Origin: Rhodoferax lacus | Lineage (GTDB): Bacteria > Pseudomonadota > Gammaproteobacteria > Burkholderiales > Burkholderiaceae_C | Direction of reading: 5' to 3' | Assembly: GCF_003415675.1 (NCBI RefSeq) | Contig: NZ_QFZK01000012.1 | Span: forward strand, 1 to 64,000 | DNA length: 64,000 nt | Part shown: in pieces, positions 6,865 through 15,394 of the stretch | How the letters are laid out: each line of letters begins with the position of its first letter | Position numbering within the stretch: position 1 is the stretch's first letter | Translations under genes and position numbers: made by a program | The notes under the pieces: generated by a model | The model's database searches: none | Seen by the model: the letters and a program-made list of their open reading frames with translations, nothing else | What the model was told of the DNA's origin: nothing

Positions 6865-8655
6865 ATGAAACCTGACCTTTCAACTGCAGCTGCCCACTTC
6901 ATCGAATCCCTGGAGCCCCTGGGCCGTGTGCTGCACGACAAGAGCATCTATCCGGTCTTCCAGCCCCTGGTGCATCTGGCCAAGACCGGCGTCTACGCGC
7001 ACGAGGCGCTGATACGCGGGCCGCGCGGCACGCCGCTGCACACGCCAGACGCCCTGCTGCGGGCCGCCGCAGAAGAGAACCTGCGCTTCGAATTTGAATA
7101 CGCGGCACTGGTCTGCATCCTGACCCAGTGGGGCCTGCTCAAGGCCAGTGGCCGGCTGTTTGTGAACGTGAGTGCGGGGGTGCTGACCCAGCTCATGCAA
7201 ACGCGGGGGCCGGGCCACATGGCGGAGCTGGCCAACACACTGGGCGTGCTGCCGCGCGAACTGGTGCTGGAAATCACCGAGCACGAGCGCGTGGCCGACA
7301 TGGACCAGCTGGCCGAAGCGGTAGGTGCCCTGCGCGGCACCGGCATTGGCCTGGCTCTGGATGACTTTGGTGACGGCCACTCCAGCCTGCGCCTGTGGTC
7401 ACAGCTCAAGCCCGACATCGTCAAGATTGACCGCTACTTCATCAAGGACGTCAGCACACAGGGCGACAAGCTCAAGACCATCCAGGCGCTGCAGCAGATT
7501 GCCAGCATCTTTGGCAGCGAGCTGGTGGCCGAGGGCATAGAGACAGCCGACGACCTGCGCGTGCTGCGCGATCTGGGCATTGACTACGGGCAGGGCTATT
7601 TTCTGGGCCATCCGGACCGCACGCCCATGGCGCATGTGGGACCCGAGGTGCTGCGCGTGATGAGCGAGCGGCAGGTGGCGGTGTTCCCCGAACTCAGCCG
7701 TGCGGCCGTGGCCGGACAGATACGCAACCTCTCCGTCACACCCGCACCCACGGTGTCGCAGGACGAGAGCAATGACGAGGTGGCACGCATCTTCCTGGCC
7801 AACGCCGAGCTGCATGCACTGGCCGTGCTCGAAGGCGACAAGCCCATAGGCATCATCAACCGCGCCGGCTTCATGAACGAGTACACCAAGCTGTACTACC
7901 GGGAGGTCTGGGGCCGCAAGCCCTGTGCCCTGCATACCAACCTGGCGCCGCGCATCATCGAGCGCGAGCACAACATTGACGAGCTGGTGGGCATCCTGAC
8001 CTCGCAGGACCAGCGCTACCTGAGCGACGGCTTCATCGTCACCGAACACGGCCGCTACATCGGCCTGGGCACCGGCGACCAGCTGGTGCGCTCGGTGACC
8101 GAGACGCGCATCGAAGCCGCACGCCACGCCAATCCGCTGACCTTCCTGCCCGGCAACATTCCCATCAGCCAGCACATTGAGCGGCTGCTGAAAAAGAAGG
8201 TGGCCTTTGTGGCCTGCTATGCCGACCTGAACAACTTCAAGCCCTACAACGACTACTACGGCTACTGGCGTGGCGACGAGATGATCCGCCTGATCGCGCG
8301 CATTGCCATGGAGCAGTGCGATTCGCAACGCGACTTTCTGGGCCATGTGGGCGGGGATGATTTCATATTGCTGTTCCAGAGCACCGACTGGCTGGTGCGC
8401 TGCGAGCGCCTGGTGGCCGAGTTCAATGAACGCGCCCGCGAGATGTTTGATGAGGAAGCCCGCAAGGCAGGCGGCATACAGGCCGAGGACCGGCACGGCG
8501 TGCAGCGCTTCTTCCCCTGCACCACGGTGTCGATTGGTGCGGTCACGATCAACGGCAGCCTGTACTCCCGCGCCGAAGAAATCGCCAACCTGGCGGCCCT
8601 GGCCAAGCACGATGCCAAGCGCACCGGGCTGGGTATCTTCAGGCGCGAGACCTAA
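6865..8655 (+). CDS. EAL-CBS-GGDEF cyclic-di-GMP protein
   Basis: This 596-residue cytoplasmic signalling protein has an N-terminal EAL domain (about 25-270) with EALIRG, NVSAG, EITE, DDFGDGHSS, KIDRYF, AEGIE and QGYFLG all present, so phosphodiesterase activity on c-di-GMP is likely. A middle region (about 275-420) has CBS-like ligand-binding character. The C-terminal GGDEF-type domain (about 430-596) carries GGDDF and the ADLNNFKPYND metal/guanine segment. No RxxD inhibitory site is seen before GGDDF. EAL preceding GGDEF is the reverse of the common order. No membrane segment is present. Its last 17 bp overlap the convergent lplT gene. Confidence 0.88.
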   Translation: MKPDLSTAAAHFIESLEPLGRVLHDKSIYPVFQPLVHLAKTGVYAHEALIRGPRGTPLHTPDALLRAAAEENLRFEFEYAALVCILTQWGLLKASGRLFVNVSAGVLTQLMQTRGPGHMAELANTLGVLPRELVLEITEHERVADMDQLAEAVGALRGTGIGLALDDFGDGHSSLRLWSQLKPDIVKIDRYFIKDVSTQGDKLKTIQALQQIASIFGSELVAEGIETADDLRVLRDLGIDYGQGYFLGHPDRTPMAHVGPEVLRVMSERQVAVFPELSRAAVAGQIRNLSVTPAPTVSQDESNDEVARIFLANAELHALAVLEGDKPIGIINRAGFMNEYTKLYYREVWGRKPCALHTNLAPRIIEREHNIDELVGILTSQDQRYLSDGFIVTEHGRYIGLGTGDQLVRSVTETRIEAARHANPLTFLPGNIPISQHIERLLKKKVAFVACYADLNNFKPYNDYYGYWRGDEMIRLIARIAMEQCDSQRDFLGHVGGDDFILLFQSTDWLVRCERLVAEFNERAREMFDEEARKAGGIQAEDRHGVQRFFPCTTVSIGAVTINGSLYSRAEEIANLAALAKHDAKRTGLGIFRRET

Positions 8656-9844
8656 GCCAGATCAGCAGCATGCCGCCGCTGACCATCACCGCAAAGCCGA
8701 TGATCAGCGGGGCCAGGGGCACCTCCAGTGCGATGGCACCGGCATAGAAGCCCAGCATCAAGAGCATGCCGCCGTTTTCGTTGAAGCCCTGCACGGCAAT
8801 CGAGCGCCCGGCCGTCAGCAGGGTGCAGCCACGGTGCTGCAGCAGCGCATTCATGGGCACCACAAAAAACCCGGCCAGGGCCCCCACCAGCACCAACAGC
8901 AGGGCGGCGGTGAAGGGGTTGCTGATGCACAGCAGCAAGGGCACCAACAGGCCCATGACCATGCCAACCGGCAGCAGCCGCTGGGCCTGTGCCAGTGCCA
9001 CCCAGCGCGTGGCCAGCACGGCACCCAGCACCACACCCAAAGCGGTGACGCCCTGCAGGTAGGCGGCTTGTGCCAGCGGCAGGCCCAGGGCCTCATGGGC
9101 CCAGCGCAGCACGATCAGTTGAAGTGTCGCGCCCACGCCCCACAGCAGCGTGGTGACCGACATGGACAGTCCGCCCAAAGCGTCGCGCCAGAGCACACGG
9201 TTCTCACTCCAGAAGCGCCGCAGCAGGGCACGCGGGTGGAAGGAGTGGCGGTCATAGCGGGCGCCGCTGTCCCGCACCAGCACGCTCAGCAGCAGGGCCA
9301 CAGCGTTCATGCTCAAGAGCACCAGCATGCCGGCCACCAGGGCGGTGGGCGCGGCTTGCACCAGAACGAAAGGCATGGACAGCAGCGGCATCAGCGGGCT
9401 CACCAGCAGGCCGCCCAGCACCGTGCCCAGGATCACGGCACACACCGTGGCGCTCTCGAAATAGCCATTGGCGCGCACCAGCTCGCGCACGGGCAGCAGC
9501 TCGGTGATCAGGCCGTATTTGGCCGGTGCATACATGGCCGAGCCAAAGCCGGCCAGGCCAATGGCCAGCACCGGGTTGCAACCCGAGAGCAGCAGCAGCA
9601 AGGCCAGCACCTTGAGCGCATTGGCCAGCAACATGACGCGACCCTTGGGCATGGCATCGGCCAGCGGCCCCACAAAGGGCGCCAGCAGCACATAGAACAG
9701 GGTGAAGCTGATCTTGAGCAGCGGGATCAGCCAGGCCGGACCACTGAGCTCCATGACACGGGCAATGGCCACGATCAGGAAGGCATTGTCGGCCAGGGTG
9801 GAGAGGAACTGCACCCCCAGCACCAGATAGAACGCGGTCGGCAT
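8639..9844 (-). CDS. lplT: Lysophospholipid transporter LplT
   Basis: This 401-residue MFS protein with about twelve membrane segments is recognisable from its N-terminus (LVLGVQFLSTLADNAFL), the MYAPAKYGLITE loop and overall length, which fit LplT. LplT flips lysophosphatidylethanolamine across the inner membrane for reacylation. In enterobacteria it pairs with or is fused to the acyltransferase Aas; no aas is seen in the window. The start ATG at 9844 lies 5 bp after the end of the zntB-like gene, so the two are probably cotranscribed. Lipid repair fits the nearby psd. Confidence 0.88.
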   Translation of the reverse strand: MPTAFYLVLGVQFLSTLADNAFLIVAIARVMELSGPAWLIPLLKISFTLFYVLLAPFVGPLADAMPKGRVMLLANALKVLALLLLLSGCNPVLAIGLAGFGSAMYAPAKYGLITELLPVRELVRANGYFESATVCAVILGTVLGGLLVSPLMPLLSMPFVLVQAAPTALVAGMLVLLSMNAVALLLSVLVRDSGARYDRHSFHPRALLRRFWSENRVLWRDALGGLSMSVTTLLWGVGATLQLIVLRWAHEALGLPLAQAAYLQGVTALGVVLGAVLATRWVALAQAQRLLPVGMVMGLLVPLLLCISNPFTAALLLVLVGALAGFFVVPMNALLQHRGCTLLTAGRSIAVQGFNENGGMLLMLGFYAGAIALEVPLAPLIIGFAVMVSGGMLLIWLRSRA

Positions 9845-9849
9845 GGTTG

Positions 9850-10890
9850 CTAATCGCGCGGACGCCGGAAGGCAAGCCAGGCCGCCGTCAGCGTGAAGAT
9901 GGCCACTATGGCCACCACAATCCAGAAACCGTGCGCGTTTTCTCCAAACGGAATGCCGCCCACGTTCATGCCAAACAGGCCGGCCATGATGTTGATGGGC
10001 AGGGCCAGCACGGTCACCACCGTCAGCACATACAGGATGCGGTTGTTGGCCTCGGCCACGCGCCCGGCAATTTCTTCCTGCAAGAGCTTGATGCGCTCCT
10101 GCAGCGCGGCCATGTCGCTCAGGGCCACGTTGAATTCTTCGGTGGACTGGCGCAGTTCCTGCAGGTCGTCTTCGACAATCCAGGCGGGCGGTTTCTTGAG
10201 CAGGCGAAACAGGGCAGCGGGCTCCGGCGCCAGCAGGCGCTGCAGGCGCACCAGCAGCCGCCGCAGCGAGCCCAGGTCGGCACGCTTTTTCTCCAGCCTC
10301 CCGGCCAGCAGGGTGTCTTCAATACCGTCCACGCGCAAGGTGGTTCCGCGCACAATGTTCACCAGCACATCACCCTGGTCGTGCATCAGGTGCACCAGCA
10401 GCTCCACCGATGAGCTGAGCTTGGCGCCGCGCTTGACCGCGTCGCGCAGCCGGTCTATGGAGCGCAGGGGTTGCAGCCGCGCGCTGACCACCAGGCGCGG
10501 CCCCACCGACAGCCACAGGGTGGAGATGTCGGAGGGCTCGAAGGCAAAGTCGTAGTGCACGTCGTTGACCACGGCCACCAGCATGTCGTCGTCCAGCTCC
10601 ACGCGCGTGGAGCGCGAGCCGTCGCGCAGCGATTCGTAAAACTGGTCAGACAGGGTGACGTGGTCGTGCAGCCATTTCTCGGCGGCGGCATGGGCCAGGT
10701 TGAAGTGCAGCCACACGAAGCCGGCGGCCTGCGGCGAGTCGGTCACGCTGGCGTGGTTGAGCCACTGCAGCGCCTCGGAGGCGCTCACGGGCTGGCCCAG
10801 GCCGGTGGCATCAAAGCGGAAGCCGCAAATCAGGCCGGAGGCATCAGCGCCGTAGGTGGGGGAACCCAGCGTGCTCAGAGCGCCTCGCAC
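9850..10890 (-). CDS. zntB: CorA/ZntB-family divalent metal transporter
   Basis: This 346-residue protein has a large cytoplasmic N-terminal domain opening with GLICGFRFDATG, a long helical stalk, and two C-terminal membrane helices joined by the GMN signature (FGMNVGGIPF). The GMN-VGGIP form is typical of ZntB, a zinc transporter of the CorA superfamily, so a Zn2+ role is more likely than Mg2+. The start is assigned to GTG at 10890; no good ribosome binding site is visible, and an overlapping out-of-frame ATG region lies upstream, so the extreme N-terminus is uncertain. It is divergent from ubiB. Confidence 0.82.
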   Translation of the reverse strand: MRGALSTLGSPTYGADASGLICGFRFDATGLGQPVSASEALQWLNHASVTDSPQAAGFVWLHFNLAHAAAEKWLHDHVTLSDQFYESLRDGSRSTRVELDDDMLVAVVNDVHYDFAFEPSDISTLWLSVGPRLVVSARLQPLRSIDRLRDAVKRGAKLSSSVELLVHLMHDQGDVLVNIVRGTTLRVDGIEDTLLAGRLEKKRADLGSLRRLLVRLQRLLAPEPAALFRLLKKPPAWIVEDDLQELRQSTEEFNVALSDMAALQERIKLLQEEIAGRVAEANNRILYVLTVVTVLALPINIMAGLFGMNVGGIPFGENAHGFWIVVAIVAIFTLTAAWLAFRRPRD

Positions 10891-10969
10891 CGCGCCAGGC
10901 GCGCTTCAAGGGCTGGGGCAGCGGGTGAACTCATGGGCAGGATTTTCACGGTGGCGTGTGACTGATTGA

Positions 10970-10984
10970 TGACAAAGCTTGTCA
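10970..10984. promoter_or_regulatory. Perfect dyad in the zntB-ubiB divergent region
   Basis: TGACAA (10970-10975), AGC, TTGTCA (10979-10984) form a perfect inverted repeat in the shared upstream region of two divergent genes, a usual place for an operator. No regulator is assigned. Confidence 0.4.
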
Positions 10985-11084
10985 TATCGCAATGCACAGC
11001 CATGCCGCCCACTCTGGGTGAACGCGTGGCCTGGCGGGTCTGCTGTAAAGTCCTGCTACCCCCTCTTTTCCAAAGACCTGCCCC

Positions 11085-12791
11085 ATGCTGAGCGATTCCC
11101 TGGCTGCTGTTCGCGACATAGGGCGCCTCTACGACATCGCCGGTGTGCTCATACGCCACGGCTTGGGCGACAGCGTGCGCCGCCTGGGGCTGGCCGGCCG
11201 CCTGGAGCAGGCCGGCCACATGCTGCACTGGGAGCACGCCGCAGACCTGGCCCAGTTGCCCCCTGCGGTGCAAGTGCGCATGGCCATGGAAGAACTGGGG
11301 CCTGCCTTTGTCAAACTGGGCCAGCTGCTGGCGGGCCGCTCCGACCTGCTGGGGCCCGAATGGATTGCCGAGTTCGGCAAGCTGCACAACCAGGTACCCG
11401 CCGTGCCCATGGAGCAGCTGCGACCCCAGCTGCGCGAGGACCTGGGGGGCGAGCCCGAAGACGTCTTTGCACACTTTGACCCGCTCCCTCTGGCTGCGGC
11501 ATCGATTGCCCAGGTGCACCGGGCGCGGCTGAAGGACGGCAGCGAGGTCATCGTCAAAATCCGCAGGCCCGGCATTGCCGAGACCATCGAAGCCGACCTG
11601 GCCCTGCTGGCGCATCTGGCTGCACTGGCCGAGGCCAACCTGGCCTGGCTCAAGCCCTACCATGCCCCGCTGCTGGTGCGCGAGTTTGCCAAGTCGCTGC
11701 GCCGCGAGCTGGACCTGGCGGTGGAGTGCCGCAATGCCGAGCGCATTGCGCAGAACCTGCACAGCCTGCCCTGCATCGTGGTGCCGCGCGTGCACTGGCA
11801 GCACACCGGCGTGCGCGTGAACGTGCAGGACTATGTGCAGGGCGTGCCCGGCGACCAGTTGCAGCGTCTTCTGGTGGAGGACGGTTTTGACCGCGCGCTG
11901 CTGGCCCGGCGCGGTGCGCAGGCGGTCCTGAAAATGATTGTGCAGGACGGCTTCTTCCACGCCGACCCGCACCCCGGCAATGTGTTTTACCTGGAGGACA
12001 ACCGCATTGCCTTTATTGACTTTGGCATGGTGGGGCGCTTGTCCGAGCGCAGGCGCAGCGATGTGTTGCAGCTGCTCTCGGGTCTGGTGCAGCGCGATGC
12101 GCAAAAGGTGTGCGACGTGCTGCTGGACTGGGCCGGGGATGACCACGGCGTGAGCCTGTCCCAGCTGGAAGCCGAGATCGAAACCTTTGTGGACCAGTAC
12201 CACGGCAGCCGCCTGGCCGACCTGAACCTGGGCCAAATGCTGGGCGACATTGCCGCCATATTGCGCGACAACCACCTGAGCCTGCCCTCTGACTTGGCGC
12301 TGCTGGTCAAGGCCTTTATCTCGCTGGAGGGCATGGGCCGCGGGCTGGACCCCGCCTTCCATGTGGTCACCCTGGCCACGCCCCTGTTGCGCCAGGTGGT
12401 GCGTGCCGGTTACCGGCCGCAGGCGCTGGCCCGGCGTGGCTGGAAGGGCCTGCTGCGTTTGCTGAGTGTGGCCGAGCAACTGCCGGAAGATCTCTCGCGC
12501 CTGCTGCGCAATGCGCGCCGCGGCCGCGTGCAGGTGGGCATCGAGCTGGCCCACCTCAAGCGGGTGGGCGACCAGGTGGACCGCGCTGCCAGCCGCCTGG
12601 CCATGGCCCTGGTGATTGCAGCGCTGATTGTGGGTTCGTCCATCGTGATGAACGTGCAGGGCGGCCCCACCGTGTTGGGCCTGCCCCTGTTTGGCTTTAT
12701 GGGTTTTGTGGCCGCGGTGGTGGGCGGCCTGTGGCTGCTGCGCTCGATTGCGCGCAGTGGCCGCTCGACGGACGATGACTCAGCCGGTTGA
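11085..12791 (+). CDS. ubiB: Ubiquinone biosynthesis protein UbiB (ABC1/ADCK kinase-like)
   Basis: This 568-residue atypical protein-kinase-like ATPase is required for coenzyme Q synthesis at the membrane. Family motifs are the KxGQ motif in AFVKLGQLLAGRSDLL, the alanine-rich loop AAASIAQVH, VIVKIRRPG (ATP-binding Lys), the catalytic HADPHPGN and the metal-binding IDFGM. Two hydrophobic C-terminal helices (from about residue 505) anchor it. The length is close to E. coli UbiB (546). It is not in a ubiE-ubiJ-ubiB cluster here; it stands alone and divergent from zntB. Confidence 0.93.
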   Translation: MLSDSLAAVRDIGRLYDIAGVLIRHGLGDSVRRLGLAGRLEQAGHMLHWEHAADLAQLPPAVQVRMAMEELGPAFVKLGQLLAGRSDLLGPEWIAEFGKLHNQVPAVPMEQLRPQLREDLGGEPEDVFAHFDPLPLAAASIAQVHRARLKDGSEVIVKIRRPGIAETIEADLALLAHLAALAEANLAWLKPYHAPLLVREFAKSLRRELDLAVECRNAERIAQNLHSLPCIVVPRVHWQHTGVRVNVQDYVQGVPGDQLQRLLVEDGFDRALLARRGAQAVLKMIVQDGFFHADPHPGNVFYLEDNRIAFIDFGMVGRLSERRRSDVLQLLSGLVQRDAQKVCDVLLDWAGDDHGVSLSQLEAEIETFVDQYHGSRLADLNLGQMLGDIAAILRDNHLSLPSDLALLVKAFISLEGMGRGLDPAFHVVTLATPLLRQVVRAGYRPQALARRGWKGLLRLLSVAEQLPEDLSRLLRNARRGRVQVGIELAHLKRVGDQVDRAASRLAMALVIAALIVGSSIVMNVQGGPTVLGLPLFGFMGFVAAVVGGLWLLRSIARSGRSTDDDSAG

Positions 12792-12815
12792 TGCGCGGCG
12801 GCGGCGCGGCGACCT

Positions 12816-13088
12816 TCAAAGGTAATAGGCTTCGACCGTGCCCTTGAGCTTGATCAGCAGGGGCTTGCCCTTGCGGTCCAGGGTCTTGCCTGCGGGCACT
12901 TTCACCCAGCCTTCGCTGATGCAGTATTCCTCCACATCGGTGCGTTCTTTGCCATTGAGGCGGATGCCGATGTCGTGTTCAAACACGGCGGCCAGGTGGT
13001 GCGGACTGCGCTGATCGGCCGACAGGTGGTCGGGCAAGGCCGGACGTGCGGGGATATCGGCAGGGGCTTGGGTGGGGGCTTCGCTCAT
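12816..13088 (-). CDS. DUF3297 family protein
   Basis: This is a small soluble protein of 90 residues. The core GIRLNGKERTDVEEYCISEGWVKV followed by DRKGKPLLIKLKGTVEAYY matches my memory of DUF3297, a short conserved proteobacterial family of unknown function. The start is the Met of MSEAPTQAP; an open frame upstream encodes low-quality sequence and lacks a ribosome binding site. It is convergent with ubiB, 24 bp apart. Confidence 0.8.
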   Translation of the reverse strand: MSEAPTQAPADIPARPALPDHLSADQRSPHHLAAVFEHDIGIRLNGKERTDVEEYCISEGWVKVPAGKTLDRKGKPLLIKLKGTVEAYYL

Positions 13089-13331
13089 ACCACGATTATC
13101 GGCCAAAACCACCGTGCAAGCCCTGCGCTCCCGTCCCCACTTTCTGTGGAACGCTCTGGGGATAACTCCAAGGACAACCCCGCCAGACCGCATGGGTATT
13201 GGCTTTCCCTAGGCTGCCTGTTTGGCAGGCAGGCCTGAAATTCAGGGCTTTTTATTCTTGCCTGCCGTCTGCGTTTTGGCGGGCTTCCTGTGCTAGGCCG
13301 CTGGCGCGTCAAGGCATGGCGCCCTGTGTGT

Positions 13332-14180
13332 TCAAGCCACCCGCAGCGTTTGGCTGCCACTCCAGACTTCGGCTGCGTCAAGCACCACCGGCTTGCCGAT
13401 GCGCGCAGCCTCAATGCACAGGAAATGCTTGTAGCCGTCCTGCGGCAAATCGGGCGGCGCATTGGCGCCAAAGCCGCCGGGGTTCCACACCACGGAGTCG
13501 TTGAATCCGCTCTGCTGCAATTGCAGATGACCGTTGGCCGATTGCAGTTGCACCGAATCGGGCGCATCAAAGTAAATGCGGTCCACTGCGGCATGCGCTT
13601 GCAGGGCCGTGTGCGGCTGCAGGGTGTTGCCACCGGCCTCGGTGCAATCTTCAAAGGTGTAGCCGTCCAGGCCGGTGAGTTGCACGCTGTCAATCGAGCC
13701 AATGGCCAGGTAGGTGTGCAGCGCGGCCTGAAAGCCAAAGCGCTCTTGCCCCAGGTTGCGCACGGTGAGCTTCATCACCAGGCTGCTGTCCTGCAGCGCC
13801 ACGGTGAGCTCGCAGGCGAATGCATACGGCCAGAGCGACTTGATAACCTTGTGGCTTTGCAGGGCCAGGGTGACGCTGCAGGCCTGCTCATCTGCATTCG
13901 GCTCCTCTGCCACCGCCCAACGGCAGGTACGCGCAAAGCCGTGGCGCGGCAACACACCGCGGGTGTTGAACTGCGGAAACACCACCGGCACGCCGCCGCG
14001 TATGGCCTGGCCCGGCTCGAAGCGCGTGTTGGGGCTCAGGTACAGCTGCTCCACGCCCTGCGGCGTCTTCCAGGACACCACATGGGCGCCGTGCAAAGTG
14101 ATGGTGGCAGTGCTGCCATCGGGGGCAGACAGGCGGACTGCGGGCAGTCCGTGGAAGAGACAGGATTCGATGTGGGGCAT
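13332..14180 (-). CDS. D-hexose-6-phosphate mutarotase (YeaD-like aldose epimerase)
   Basis: This 282-residue enzyme of the galactose-mutarotase fold would interconvert alpha and beta anomers of hexose 6-phosphates in the cytosol. Family features are TITLHGAHVVSWKT, RGGVPVVFPQF, the GFAR segment and a C-terminal VVWNPG region. The frame is open for 35 more codons to an ATG at 14285, but that extension shows no family similarity; neither start has a good ribosome binding site, so the choice of 14180 is provisional. It is divergent from the MurR/RpiR regulator and might share control by it, since both handle phosphosugars. Confidence 0.82.
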   Translation of the reverse strand: MPHIESCLFHGLPAVRLSAPDGSTATITLHGAHVVSWKTPQGVEQLYLSPNTRFEPGQAIRGGVPVVFPQFNTRGVLPRHGFARTCRWAVAEEPNADEQACSVTLALQSHKVIKSLWPYAFACELTVALQDSSLVMKLTVRNLGQERFGFQAALHTYLAIGSIDSVQLTGLDGYTFEDCTEAGGNTLQPHTALQAHAAVDRIYFDAPDSVQLQSANGHLQLQQSGFNDSVVWNPGGFGANAPPDLPQDGYKHFLCIEAARIGKPVVLDAAEVWSGSQTLRVA

Positions 14181-14295
14181 GAAGTATTTTAGGAGGGCGT
14201 TGGGTTCTGCATCGCCGGCTGACTTCCACTGTCCATCATTCCATTCATGCCAGCGGCAGTGCAATGGCGATTGAGTCTTTTCCATTGTGTGGCTC

Positions 14296-14315
14296 TGAAA
14301 CCAAAAAATGTTTCA
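14296..14315. promoter_or_regulatory. Candidate MurR/RpiR operator
   Basis: TGAAAC (14296-14301), an 8-nt A-rich spacer and GTTTCA (14310-14315) form a perfect dyad. A third TGAAAC half-site lies near 14384, just before the regulator gene. The position between divergent genes suggests autoregulation by the RpiR-family protein. Confidence 0.45.
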
Positions 14316-14405
14316 TCTGTATCTTTTGTTATGGAATGTTAGATAAATACCTGTTGCAATGCCTTCACCCCACCAACAAGTGAAACACGGCGGCCTTCAA
14401 CAGAC

Positions 14406-15260
14406 ATGGAAAATGAATTCATCGCGCTGGTCAACGACCGGCAGGACGTGTTTACCAAGCTCGAGCGACGCATTGCGGCCTACTTCGTGGCCCACCCCAC
14501 CGCCCTCCTGGTAGACACCAGCGGCACCATTGCCGACCGTGCCCATGTCAGCCCCATGACGGTGACCCGCTTCTTCAAGAAGCTGGGCTTTGAGAGTGCT
14601 GCGGCCGCCAAGGACGCACTCAAGAACGAACTCTATGGCAGCGAGTTGCGCACCATCGGCAAGCGCTTTGACGACTTCCAGCGCTCGCGCGCCGCCTCCG
14701 ACCATGAGGCCCACTACCAAAGTGCTGCGGCCGCCACGCTGCGCGCCTGCGAGGTCTGCCAGCAGCCCTTCTGGCGTGACATCGTGGGCCTGGTGGCGCG
14801 CTCCGACAGCGTGTATGCCACGGGCTTTCAGACCATGGGCTATCTGGCCAACGGCCTGGTGCAGCGCCTGGGCTATGTGCGCGCCAACGTGCATGAGCTT
14901 GATGGCACCGATGGGGTCTACGCCCGGCTGCTGACCGACCCGGCGCCCCGGCGCACGCTCATCATCATTGACACCTACCGCTACGGCCGCAACGGGCCGG
15001 TGCTGGCCAAGGCCGCGCGCGACCGCGGCGCCGATGTGGTGATCTTCTGCGATGAGCTGTGCGACTGGGCCGCCGCCATCACACCGTATGTGGTGGCACT
15101 GCCTTCCGAAGAAGGCTTTTTCTTCCGCCCCACCACGGCCATCCATTTCAGTTTGAACCTGTTGATCCAGGACGTGATTGACGAATTGGGCGACAGCGTA
15201 CGCGAGCAGATGAAGCTCCTGTCCCAGGCGCAGGAGCTGTTCGGCCAGTACATGAAGTAG
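14406..15260 (+). CDS. MurR/RpiR-family transcriptional regulator
   Basis: This 284-residue regulator has an N-terminal HTH_6 domain (about 1-80; DRAHVSPMTVTRFFKKLGF is the recognition-helix region) and a C-terminal SIS domain (about 125-265) that in relatives binds phosphosugars such as MurNAc-6-phosphate or KDPG. It is the first gene before the D-peptide transporter operon and is the likely controller of it. In E. coli, MurR links this family to cell-wall recycling, which fits D-Ala-D-Ala scavenging. A hairpin with a T-tract separates it from the next gene. Confidence 0.87.
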   Translation: MENEFIALVNDRQDVFTKLERRIAAYFVAHPTALLVDTSGTIADRAHVSPMTVTRFFKKLGFESAAAAKDALKNELYGSELRTIGKRFDDFQRSRAASDHEAHYQSAAAATLRACEVCQQPFWRDIVGLVARSDSVYATGFQTMGYLANGLVQRLGYVRANVHELDGTDGVYARLLTDPAPRRTLIIIDTYRYGRNGPVLAKAARDRGADVVIFCDELCDWAAAITPYVVALPSEEGFFFRPTTAIHFSLNLLIQDVIDELGDSVREQMKLLSQAQELFGQYMK

Positions 15261-15342
15261 CCCGGCATTCCCCCCCGTTTCGCACATATTTGCGGCGCAC
15301 TTTTTCGCCGCAGGGGGAACTGTTGGCTGGTGTTTTGTAGGG

Positions 15343-15375
15343 GGCTTGGTCAGATGGTCTGACGGAGCCGTTTTT
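15343..15375 (+). terminator. Terminator or attenuator before the binding-protein gene
   Basis: Arms around the perfect GTCAGA-TGG-TCTGAC (15349-15363), extended imperfectly to GGCT and AGCC, are followed by a run of T. It ends about 20 bp before the next start codon, so reading through it would be needed for cotranscription. A second hairpin, TGCGGCG (15291-15297) with CGCCGCA (15306-15312), precedes it. Confidence 0.6.
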
Positions 15376-15394
15376 TAAGCAGAAGGAGTGATAG

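Noticed and set aside
10875..12554. Long minus-strand open frame opposite ubiB
   Set aside because: It is rich in Gln/His/Ala/Gly, the usual shadow of a GC-rich gene, and UbiB motifs are unambiguous on the plus strand.
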